Below are positions 32,969 to 43,278 of a stretch of 64,000 nucleotides of DNA, piece after piece (positions within the stretch are counted from its first letter, which is position 1; each line of letters begins with the position of its first letter). The stretch comes from Diaporthe sp. PMI_573 (Eukaryota > Ascomycota > Sordariomycetes > Diaporthales > Diaporthaceae): NCBI GenBank assembly GCA_021399435.1, contig JAJTUP010000002.1, positions 3,038,001 through 3,102,000 of the forward strand, written 5' to 3'. The translations under genes were made by a program, and so were the position numbers. The notes under the pieces were generated by a model. It was not told the DNA's origin. It did not search any database and saw only the letters and a program-made list of their open reading frames with translations.

Positions 32969-34000
32969 TGCGTGTGATGCGGTCCGCGCTGCCGCTTTTA
33001 TAATGAAAGAGGATATTCGCACCCAAAAAATCAGATGCCGCACCCAATTTTATAACTAATCATACTGCCCCCTATACCCAAATTAAGAAACACTATAGGT
33101 TCACTATACAAAAAATTAATATAACTACACCAACTAACATACCGCTACATGCCACTATTCCCACACACTTAAGGACACCAAATAAGCACCATTTAACCCA
33201 AGTATTAGCAAACATTGCCCAAATTAAGCAAATTAAGCACTATTAGACCCAAGTATTGCCAAACATTACCCACAATACCCACATTACCTATATTGTTACC
33301 TACGTAACCTATCTAGTCATCAAATAGTAAGTCAATAAAGCCAAGCATTATAGTAATAATCTCGTCCTATGTTTCCTTAGCACCCACGCTACCCTTGCTT
33401 AGTAGCTAGTTAATAATCCTCCGTACCCCTATCCGCTACCTCTTAGCCGCTAGCCGTAAGCTTAAAGATATAGCCGCCGGCAATACCGTACCTTTAGCTC
33501 TTTGCTTCTAAGGCTGGCAGTTTTTTTGCTTTATAAGCCCAACCATTAGCCGTTAGTCTCGCTAAACGGCTTCTTACTAGACACCGCTACTACAGGTATC
33601 TTCTTTATCCAAAGACTAAAGCATTAAATTATTATACTCAAAAGCCAAGTTTACATACTATACTAAAGTCATTATTATCCTCATTTTATCACCCGCCTTA
33701 CTACCTAGAAAAGTCGTTATTAATATTATCTTTTTGCTTATTACAGCCTTCTTATAGCTACTACTACTCTAAAAAATGCCTTCCTTATTAGCTGCAAATA
33801 TAGCTATCTTACAAGGTCTCCCCTTTATTACTATAACCTTATTTAGCAAAAAGACTATAAAGAGCGGGTTTTTAAATAAAAAGTTATAGTTAAGCTAGTA
33901 AACTTTATAAATATCTACCTTCTTAAAACAAAAATCTACTTTCTCTCTATTAGCTATTTAATTAGTATAAATTAAGCTATACTAAATATAAATAGAGTAG
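32969..34000. other. Start of AT-rich repeat block; no gene
   Basis: Composition changes to TA-rich within about 30-50 bp of the AAA stop codon. Stops are frequent in all frames. The stretch 33390-33600 retains some GC-containing words and may be an eroded transposon that I cannot name. Confidence 0.6.
33195..33275. repeat. Short imperfect tandem duplication
   Basis: Two versions of a unit containing ACCCAAGTATTRGC then AAACATTRCCC, separated by AAATTAAGCA-type words. They differ by transitions, in keeping with mutated duplicate DNA. Confidence 0.5.
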
Positions 34001-34513
34001 GTTCTGAAGGTTAGTAGATTAAATGGGTCAGGTAGCAGTAGGGTGCACTGGAGGTCTTGTTGGGACGCTTGAGAGTAGTTCGGACAACTTTGTATTGAAT
34101 TCAAGTAGGCTTCTATCAGCCCTCCTCATAGTCCCTCCGACATCGTCTCACCCGCAGGCACGCGTGGGTTGGCTCTGGTGCGCAGATAGGGAGGCCGGAA
34201 AATTCGGCCCTCAGACCTACTATCTTTGGCTTTAAAAAGCCAGCCAACCCTAACCCTAACAGTAACCAAACTAAATACAGATAAACTTCAGAAATTAAAC
34301 TATCTAATAAGCTAAGTTATATGCTTTTTGGGTAAGAAATAAGGGTAATGCAGAGGTACGAAGTTAGGGTCTTAAAACAGCCTAAAAAATCGACTTACGG
34401 CCACCAAACTTATCTGCCGGCGTGTACGCCCCATAGGCACTTAGAGGAAATCCAGTGCCAAGTCTAGGGTAACTCCCTACGTGCAGCGCCCATACAAGCG
34501 TTTCCGTTTAACA
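34001..34513 (+). repeat. Dispersed 0.5-kb repeat, copy 1 (LTR-like)
   Basis: Closely matches 40617-41153 over its full length, with mostly transition differences. It contains the word CCAACCCTAACCCTAACAG and a TTTGGCTTTAAA stretch. Copy 2 begins TGT and ends ACA, which suggests a long terminal repeat of an unidentified element. Copy 1 has the same end (TTAACA) but a damaged start. No matching internal region lies beside it. Confidence 0.7.
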
Positions 34514-35356
34514 TAACTCAGAATAAACCTTATAGCTAAGTAAGTCTTTAAGTATTACTACCTTATTATCTTTATTATCTTTAGTTATATACTTAATTAT
34601 CCTTTTTAGCTTAATATTATATATTCTATTTATATATTTCTTATCTCTAAACTATTATCTCTTATAGAATTAATATTTAATTAGTTATAATTCTTCTATA
34701 TTCTTTATAGAGCTATAGCTTATTTTATCTCTATCTACTTAGATACTAGCTACTCTTACCTATCTTAGAATTCTTAAGCAGGTAGTACTATAAGAAGTTT
34801 CTAAGTAGTTTAGAATATATCTACTAAATAGTAGCTTAACTATAGTTAAAGAGCTTTTAGAAGTAGATTTATATTATAACATTTCTAGATTTAATAGAAT
34901 AGCTTCCTTAGATATATATATCTTAAGACTTATAATAGTAATCTATAGCTATAATATAGTAAAGTAATTCTATAACCTAGTTAGTATAAAATAAAACTTA
35001 TAGCTTTATAACTACTTGTTTCCCAAATATACTAAGGTAATATAGTACCTTGTTACCCTAGACTAACTTATAAATAGTAGTAAGATTATTAAATATATTA
35101 ATTAAAAAAAATTTACTATTAAAATTAAGAAGGTAAGGAATAGTTTACTATGGGTTTTATTAAATATTAAACAGAATATAATGTAAGTCTTAGGACTAAG
35201 TATAAGCAACATAACTACTATCTCTAACTAGGAAAGAAGTAGCTAGAGATATGTAAGGTCTATAAGGGTATATTATACTTTATTCTCACAGATAAGTATA
35301 ATTACTTTGGAATTTTACTGGTAGAATACCATACTATGAGTAACCAGGAGCTTTAA
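34514..35356. other. AT-rich decayed sequence
   Basis: Very TA-rich, stops in all frames. The region 35150-35350 reads as the mutated upstream part of the open frame that begins at 35357, but no family is recognisable. Confidence 0.5.
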
Positions 35357-35752
35357 TTATTTCATCACCTCCTTGTCGATGAGTATACTAGTGCTATTTG
35401 TTTAGCGGGAAAGGCTTTCCAGCAGTCCCTAATCAACCACGATACCTGCTTTACCTGGGAGACAAGCAAGCTGAGCAACCCTCTCCATGAACTTCCAGAG
35501 CAAGACATGCTATTATACATCCAGCCAGTACCGTCATTGCGAGAGGATAAATACACAGCGGAATTCCCAAACTGGCCAGACCCAACGCCTGTATCACCTA
35601 CAGAAAAGCAATGCGAGTGGTGTATGTATCTTGAGCCCTCTACCGACGTGACGCCGTATCGAGCATGGACCAAGATAAGAGAAACAGCGGATTGGGGCGA
35701 GGGGCTTGCTGGTGGGTTCGCTGCATGGCTCCGGTCACTACTTGCCCCCTAG
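35357..35752 (+). pseudogene. Unrecognised partial coding region of normal composition, ends at a stop
   Basis: Open frame of about 131 codons without a start codon at its left edge, where it meets AT-rich sequence carrying in-frame stops (TAA at 35354-35356). An ATG lies at 35507. The sequence is protein-like (FTWETSKLSNPLHEL, LYIQPVPSLRED, TADWGEGLAGGFAAWLRSLL) with a normal amino-acid mix and normal GC, unlike everything to its left. No family recognised. It could be the C-terminal end of a host or element gene cut off by the boundary. Its 3' end abuts the broken 3' end of the hAT transposase on the other strand. Confidence 0.4.
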
Positions 35753-35859
35753 AAGTAATCCAGCCCGCACGAGATCGTGCGTCTGGGATGGCGGGGGGGT
35801 TGGTGTGACTGGGTCGACGCGTCTTCGCCCGACCGGACGACCATTCGGCAACGCGTGCC

Positions 35860-37897
35860 CGTTCAGGCTCAGCAGACATTACAGGAATTGATAGTATATC
35901 CACGGCCATTTTGCTCAGGTTGGGGTAGTTTTTTTGCTGTGTCTCCTCTAGCCACCATGCAAGGGTGCTTGTAAACCCATAAACCCGTTCAGACTTACAA
36001 TAATGCTCATACTCGTCTGTGATAAGCGCTGGTTGTAGATACTTGTTTCTCCAACTTAAGAACTCGTTCGTAGTCGTCGACGAAGCCTTAGATAGAGGAA
36101 GAGGCGTTTCTACAGGTTTACACTCATTCCAGAGTGTCTCAATCAATTTTTTTTGACGAGTCAATCCACTCGTTCTTCCAGTTCTCGTGTATATAGTGCC
36201 ATTTATGCGAAGGGTGGAGCACAATCGCAGCGACGTAGGCAGGCGATTCGTCAGTAAGGCGATAGTACTTGTCCAATTTCGCCCAACCCGAGTTGTACAT
36301 CGGTGCCATAATCAGATCGTCAATATATGCCTCCTTCCCTGCTTCGAATTGCGCCAATACGAAGTCCATAGCCAAGAGGACATTGTCGAGGGTTGCAAAC
36401 GATGATTCGAGAGCCTTGGTAGTCATTTTGAGCTTCTCTAAAGAAGACTTGATCTTCTCGAGGATGATCCAATCCTCCGAAGAGAGCTCGTCTCCGGTGC
36501 AGTCTGCTTCCATCCATTTGTTGAAATAGCCGTCGATTGAGTCTCTAAGATTCAAGGCTGCTCGCAGCATGGTATACCACGAACTCCACCTCGTGTCGTC
36601 ATCTCGCGCGAGCTTACGGTTATGGCTAATAGCCATGAACTTTTGGCTGCGCTGAACACTTCGTTGGATGAAAATGACGAAGTTATAAAGCTTGCCGAGA
36701 GGACCCTTTTGCCGCCACGCCTCGATCTCTTTTAGTGCCACATTACACAAACTTGGATCGTCGTGTTCAAGCCTCTCATTGTCGGTGACGAAGAGGAAGG
36801 CTTTGGCGGCGAGGTTAATAATATGTCCTTGGCAATGAAGTCGGTGAGATATAGGATCGTATTGAATGTCAAATTGTCGTAGAAGGCCTATGAATGTTAG
36901 GGCCAATCGGGAGAAGCAGTGCGTCGTACTGACCAAGAGAAAGATATCTCATCATTGTATCATTATCGCCAGCATTGTCCATCACGAAATATTCAAGTTT
37001 TGAAGCAAAACCCCAGTCATCAACCACTTCCAAAATTGCCGCAGCGAGGTGAGAACCATCGTGCTCGCCATCGATGTCTTACAAGGCCAAGATATGGTGT
37101 TCCAGCTGACCGTCTTCCGTCACATAGTGAGCGACTACGCCTAATATGGCCAAAGAGTTGGGAGAAGTCCAAAGGTCGCAGCTGATGTGAATCCTTGACT
37201 TTTCCGACTGTATTCGCTGCTTGACCTTCTCCTTCTGACCTTCATACTGCCGCATGATCCATTTCTTGATGGTCTCGTGTGTATCTGGAAGCCAAGTATC
37301 GATATCGGTATTGAGGTAGGCCAAGAGTGCTCGAAACTCTGGGCATTCTGTAAGCCGAAATGGGAGAGAACATGCCGTAATGAACCTTACGTATAACACT
37401 TCGAGCTGATCTTGGTCGATCGAGTCTCCGGATTGATGGTTGAGCCGACGTCGTTTACGAGGATTTTCTTCGGCGGCAACACGAGCTTGCTCGAGAATAG
37501 TGTGTATATTAGCGACTTTAGCAGTTCGTGGGGCGCCTTTTGGGATGCCGTGACCGTCAGGAGGAGGGTCCGTAAGGTGCTTGGCTGGAGCCGCAGTTCC
37601 ACCAGAACAGGAATACGTTTTGTCACAATGCTTGCAGCGCCATTCTTATTTTCCGGTCCGTTGATCGTAGTATCTCGTCTCTATCTCCTCGTCTGGCATA
37701 TGAGAGAAGACCCATGATGTTCTTGGCTCAGCAGAGGAGGTTGTGGAGGCTGTGCGAGGTCGCGACGATTGGCATTGAGAGATTTGGCTCTCGTCTGGGT
37801 CATGTAATTGTTGGCTGGAAAGCTCCGAAAAGCAGTCTGAGATTGACGAACCTCTTCGCGGCGCCACTTGAACAAAAGGCAGGCGTTGCTGAGGCAT
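35860..37897 (-). pseudogene. hAT-superfamily transposase (BED finger), truncated, with two stops and a homopolymer frameshift
   Basis: A cut-and-paste DNA transposase. Start ATG at 37897, then a BED-type zinc finger (WRCKHCDKTYSCSGG). Next are ISCDLWTSPNSLAILGVVAHY (first catalytic Asp block), YFVMDNAGDND and the CQGHIINLAAKAF region. A 46-nt intron (36933-36888, donor GTCAGT, CTAAC branch) restores SLGLLRQFD. The C-terminal dimerisation segment reads LSKMAVDILSIPVMSAEPER and then stops matching at about 35860. Damage: TAA at 37646-37648, TAA at 37079-37081, and a frameshift at the T8 run 36147-36154. Otherwise the frame is well kept and GC is normal, so this copy is younger than, or escaped the mutation of, its surroundings. 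Terminal inverted repeats were not found. Confidence 0.88.
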
Positions 37898-39728
37898 GGA
37901 GGTAATCTGCAGTTTTCTGTAGAGTGACAGAAGCGGGGTTGAGAGGAGCTAGTTACTCAAGGTCACCCTGTATGTAGGCTTAAATTTATACATTTATTTT
38001 CGCGTTTTGTTCTACGCGTTGTCACATTTCCATGTTAGATTGTCAACAAACAAGTGAAATTGGCCCTAGAACTACCAACCAATACAGACAATATATTGCC
38101 GATATGGACAGCTTCATATTATATTATCACAATATAACAGCCTGCATATTATATTAGTACAATATCAGAAAATACATATCATATGGTATATATTGCAGTA
38201 TATTACTTTATTATCATATTATTAGCAACACTGCACGAGGGGTCTGCAGGGTCATTGGTTTCCATTTGGAGGAGGTTCATCAAGATGCCCCGGAGAGGAC
38301 CTGGCCAGACAAACGATTCTATCTGCAGTGGTGCTGGTGATGCGGTACTGGGATGTCAAGCTTATTAATGCCAGCGAAGCTGCTAAGGTTGATTCGAGGC
38401 ACAGAACTCTTCCTTTCGGATCACATATTTTTGATAGAGACGTACCGGTTCGCGTTCGGTTGGCTTGATGGCGGAAGCTTAGGACAAGACGCAGTCAGAC
38501 ACCATTATGATTATCATGCTCATTCCATTTATCTCTTCCTCCTCGGCACCGGAAAACCGGAATCATAGACTTGCTCGGCATTCAGGTCGTGGCTGATGTT
38601 ATTACCATTGTGACTATGTAACTGTCAGTGCTGATGGCGAGATCGAGCATGGGCCTAGCACCAGGCTGAAGCTACAGAAGGGCTTGAGGGCTGCTCCTGG
38701 TTGCCACAATGCCCAAAGAAACCTGGTATTAAACGTCCACTAAGCTCAGCTGGGATTAGGTGTTCCAATTAACTGGGTCGCGCAACATAAACTCGTCCTC
38801 ATGGACCAGGGCTACAACCAGAACAGGTCTGGAGCATTGTAGCGGGAGCCTAGAGCAACCTGTTTACAACCCTGAGTGCAGAGGTACAGAGTTCTATTAT
38901 CAACGCGATCATCTCGGCGATGCCCTGTATTCTTTGATCCACTCGTTGCGGGTATTATGAGCATTATCGCGGCGACACTGATGAGGAGGGAGTGGCTGTT
39001 TAACTAGTTTCGTTTCTATTCTATATACAGCTAAAGCCATACACAGCACCTTTATATAGTTATAAATACTTAAGACCTGATATTTAAAAAATATATAATA
39101 CTAATAATAGTAGTTAAAATATAATAAGTAGGTATATAGCCTTAGCCTTATAATATATAGATAAAACTAAAGAGAACTACTTTTAATAATATTATTAATT
39201 AAAGTTATTAATATATAGCCTAAAAGCTAATTACTAATAAAGTAATTATATAATAAAGTAAAAATAGTCTTTTAAAATAGTCTCTATATAAGTAATCCTA
39301 TAAAGGAAATCCTAACTAAAACCTTAGCCTTTTATTATTAATATATATATTGTCTGAATAGCATTTAGACATGGGTTTGTATGTATTTGTCAGCAGCCCA
39401 TTCGGCTATTTATAAGCAACCCACTAGTCCGCATAGACTAGTGAATAGCTAGAGGAAGACAGTTTTTTTTACTTCGGTTATTTCGTACTAAGGCCTCATC
39501 TAATACCTTCCAATATATATATATATATTAACTATTTGTATTTATTTAAGTTTCTCTATTTAGCTAGAAACTATAATTAGTGTTCTAAAAGAATAAGATA
39601 CAATTAAAAAAAAACAGTAATTTTTACTATATAGGACTTTTTATAGTAACTTTGCAATTTTTTGCAAACCTGTCTGTAGTTAGAAGCCGCCCGCCATTCT
39701 ACGCTAGAAGCCGTAGCATTAGGCTGTT
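37898..39728. other. Mixed-composition region without a recognised gene
   Basis: 37900-39000 has near-normal composition, possibly the 5' flank of the hAT element followed by unrelated low-copy DNA; short frames at 38183-38960 show no family. From about 39010 the sequence is TA-rich again. No terminal repeats for the hAT element could be fixed here. Confidence 0.45.
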
Positions 39729-39921
39729 TGTAACAACCGGGCAGAAGCCACGCGAAAGCTCCGGCGTGGCCCCTGCGAGGGCCCTCTTAAAAGGGGCCCG
39801 AAGCCCCCACGTCTCAGACTGGAGGGGGGCAAGAATTAGTCTTGCACCAGACCTATACCTAATATACATGTTGGCCTTTCTAGTTTACCAAACTATTGTA
39901 CCTAGTATAGAGCCCATTACA
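39729..39921 (+). repeat. LTR of gypsy copy A
   Basis: 193 bp, same length as the two LTRs of copy C. Contains the GC-rich core GAGGGCCCTCTTAAAAGG and a short inverted terminal repeat TGTAA/TTACA. Confidence 0.85.
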
Positions 39922-40616
39922 ATTCTGATTCTTCTTCTACACACTACCTATAATGCCACTAAAGACCAGTAAAAGAAGGGGAAGATCTTAAGGAAGTCAC
40001 GATAACACTGAGAGTAGCTCGGGAATATTTTAGCTTAATAATGCCCTAGCACAAGAACGGAAACGTAATTAACTACTTTAATAAAAGATCGACGCTCTAG
40101 AAATAGCTTAAACAGCTATTAAAATCAAGCCAAAAGACTTAAAGCTAGCTAATATTACTTTACTATTTATAACCTATACCCTTTAGTAATATAATAGCTG
40201 GATAATGGACCTAGAAAGGGCCTATATCTTATAACTATAAACTCTCTATAATAATAAGATAAAAGTAATATATGTATTAAACTATGTTGAGAAAAAGTGC
40301 CGAGACTATTGGGATACTTATATAAAGTCTTTAAGAAAAAGAGATAAGTCTGTCTTTAATTATTATAAGTAGGACAAGTTTAAGACTTTTAGCTCTAATT
40401 TCAAGAAGAATCCCTAAGGTATATTAGGCGTTATTTAAAGCTTAATTAATACTGCCTACTAATAAGAAAACTAAGACTTATAGACCTTCTATTAGTATCT
40501 TAAAATATTAAAATTAAAATAGAAAATAAAGAGTAATAGTTTAAGGGCCGAATTCTTTCTCTTAAAGTTATTAGGATAGGTATTGTTAGAGATTTAAATA
40601 AAATATACCCTTAGTA
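39729..40616 (+). mobile_element. Ty3/gypsy chromovirus, copy A: 5' LTR plus gag fragment
   Basis: LTR at 39729-39921 (193 bp, begins TGTAAC, ends ATTACA), followed by a leader and an ATG-led gag start (39954, MPLKTSK), then a heavily mutated gag that parallels 43279-43970 of copy C. The copy stops at about 40616, where the 0.5-kb repeat copy 2 begins. Its LTR is one of the less mutated of the three in the window. Confidence 0.85.
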
Positions 40617-41153
40617 TGTCTGAAGGTTGGTGGATCGAATGGGAGTTAGGTAGCAGTAGGGTGTACTGAGGTCTTGTTGGGATGCTTGAGAGTGGTTTGG
40701 ACAACTTTGTATTGAATTCGAGTGGGCTTCTGTCAGCCCTCCTCACAGTCCCTCCAACATCGTCTCAACCCTGGGCACGCTGCGGTTGGCTCTGGTGCGC
40801 AGATAGGGAGGCCGGAAAATTCGGCCCTCGGACCCACTATCTTTGGCTTTAAATAACCAGCCAACCCTAACCCTAACAGTAACCAAACTAAATACAGATA
40901 AACTTCAGAAATCAGGCTATCTAATAAACTAGGTTACATGCTTTTTGGGTAAGAAATAAAGGGAATGCAGAGGTACAAAGTTAGGGTCTTACAATAGCCC
41001 AAAAAAATCGACTCACGGCCACCAAACTCATCTGCCGGCGCGCACGCCACATAGGCACTTAGCCGAAAAAGTGCCAAGTCTAGAGTAACTCCCTACGTGA
41101 AGTCTAGGGTAACCCCTTACATGCAGCGCCCACACAAGTGTTTCCGTGTAACA
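40617..41153 (+). repeat. Dispersed 0.5-kb repeat, copy 2 (LTR-like, TGT...ACA)
   Basis: Second copy of 34001-34513, about 537 bp, starting TGTCTGAAGG and ending GTGTAACA. It has one small internal duplication (AAGTCTAGGGTAACYCC near 41077-41120) absent from copy 1. It interrupts gypsy copy A on its left and abuts another LTR on its right. Contains the same CCCTAACCCTAAC word. Confidence 0.7.
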
Positions 41154-41364
41154 TGTAATAATATGCTAATTATTAGCTAATAAATTACTAATTACCACTT
41201 GGTAATTAGTAATTAATAAATTCTCGAATATTCTATAGACCCTCTTTTAAAGCTATAAATAAGCGGGTTCTCTCTTGAGAATAAGCTAGATATTCAAGCA
41301 AGTAAGCAACCAGAAAAATCTAACAATAATACTTTTATCTTTATACTATTATTACTTAATTACA
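41154..41364 (+). repeat. Solo LTR-like element (TGTAAT...ATTACA)
   Basis: 211 bp bounded by a 6-bp inverted terminal repeat TGTAAT/ATTACA. It contains a perfect 15-bp palindromic arm pair (41183-41197 and 41200-41214) with a 2-nt spacer. No matching second LTR or internal region was found nearby, so it is probably a solo LTR, copia-like in form. Flanking target duplication is not clear. Confidence 0.6.
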
Positions 41365-41399
41365 TAATTATCCCCTCAATCCTCACGTGACCTCTAAGA

Positions 41400-42555
41400 A
41401 AAGATACTTAATAGATACTATAAGTAGAGACCGTGGTTTTTTAGATTTCTACTATAGATACTAATAACTTTATAGATAATTTAAGACTAAACTTTTTAAT
41501 AAATAAAATATTAGCTAAATTTACTTATACCTATATGTTTAGATTAATTTTAATATGTCTTTAATTCTATTTTGTTGTTACTTTACTAGAGATTGTAAAT
41601 ATATCCTAGACTTTAACTGTTTTTTTTTCTACTTTCGGGTATAGTTACTAGTCTTTCTCTTTAACCTTAGATACTATTCCTATAGGTAGTTAAGAGGTAC
41701 CTTGGCTCTTTCTTTCTTAATTCTAATCTTAATAGCCCTTAGATTAATAGTTACCGCGGCCTTGTATTTAATTTATTAATACTATGGTTTCTACTGGTAC
41801 TAGATAGTTTAGAGAGTAGTGGTAGGTACTTCTATACCTATAGTATAGTTGTCTTGCCTGTTTTATTTAGAGAATTTAGCTTTAGGGTTGCTTTAGAGAT
41901 ATTTCTCTAAACGTTTTGATTTAGCTAGGTATAAGAACCCTTGGCTCTTAATTCTTAGCCTCTTTCTTGGCCTTACTGCTGTAGATAATTTTAAGTTCTA
42001 CCCTATATATTTAAAGTACTTCCTAAAAGGCTTTTCTCTTATTTTTTCTTATTAGGGGTTTTATTAATTTCCTCCTTTTTCAAGCCTATCTCCTTATATT
42101 TCCTTTTTCTTACCTTTTTTAGGGTACTAACCTAAATTATTTAGGTAACTCTAACTATGTTATCCCTAGTCTCTAGCATACTAAGGGTGTATTTTGTTTA
42201 AATCTCTAACAATACTTATTCTAACAGCTTTAAGAGAAAGAATTTAGCCCTTAAACTATTATTTCTTATTTTCTATTTTAATTCTAATATTTTAAAATAT
42301 TAGTAGAAGGTCTATAGGTCTTGGTTTTCTTATTAGTAGGCGGCATTAATTAAGCTTTAAATAATACCTAATATATCTTAGGGATCCTTCTTAAAATTAG
42401 AGCTAAAAGTCTTAAACTTGTCCTACTTATAATAGTTAAAGATAGACTTATCTTTTTTTTAAAGACTTTATATAAGTATCTTAATGGTCTTAGTATTCTT
42501 TCTTAATATAGTTTAATATATATATTACTTTCGTTTTATTATTATAAAGTATTAA
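41400..42555 (-). mobile_element. Ty3/gypsy chromovirus, copy B: inverted gag to early pol fragment
   Basis: On the minus strand this matches copy C from about 43600 to 44740 (gag, the zinc-knuckle area and the start of protease), for example around the GCCGCCTACTAATAAG block (43811). No LTR is attached. It is heavily transition-mutated relative to copy C. Confidence 0.8.
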
Positions 42556-43085
42556 ATGGCTTTTGCTATATGGTGTAATATATGTATATATATGTCTGTG
42601 TAATTGGTTCTGAATTTGTTGATATCTGTCTAAACTATGAAACAAGTAGGGAAGCTTGTATATAGACCTCTTAGGTTTACATGTACTCCTTTGCTGGATT
42701 AGTCATTATCCCTAGCTAAGATGGCTATATGTAATCAGCCTCAGTGCTATTCTAACACTAGGGGTCTTTTGTTTTCTAATCACACACTCTTTTTAGCCTA
42801 GCAGAGTAAGTTAAATTACTTGTATGCTTTTTCTCTATAATAAAAGAAAATTACACTACTAGGTAGGTTGGGCTGCTCTTTGTGTGGTGTAAGTAAACCA
42901 CCACTGGTAGTCTATATTAAATGTTTTTTGTACCAACTTCTCAACCTTATTTTCAGCCCTTCCTTACCTACCTTTCTACTAGCTTTTTTATTGTATAAAC
43001 TAGAAGTTGTAGGAAGGGGCTACTATTTATAACTCACCCGTATAAGTAATCTCGTCCTTATTAGGTGAGGTAGTCTATATATAAT
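42556..43085. other. AT-rich sequence between gypsy copies B and C
   Basis: 530 bp, no gene or repeat recognised. Its last five bases (ATAAT) form the left target duplication of copy C. Confidence 0.5.
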
Positions 43086-43278
43086 TGTAACGACTGGGCG
43101 GAAGCCACGCGGAAGCCCTGGCGTGGCTCCTGCGAGGGCCCTCTTAAAAGGGGCCCGAAGCCCCTATGTCTTAGACTGGAGGGGGGCAAGAATCAGTCTT
43201 GCACTAGACCTATACCTAATATATATGTTAGCCTTCCCAGTTTACCAGACTATCGTGCCTAGTGTAGAGCCTATTATA
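43086..43278 (+). repeat. 5' LTR of gypsy copy C
   Basis: Begins TGTAAC and ends ATTATA (ATTACA in copy A, a C-to-T change). Differs from the 3' LTR mostly by transitions. Confidence 0.88.

Noticed and set aside
34246..40880. CCCTAA words taken as a fossil telomere or chromosome fusion point
   Set aside because: Only about two units, and present at the same place in both copies of a dispersed repeat, so they belong to the element.
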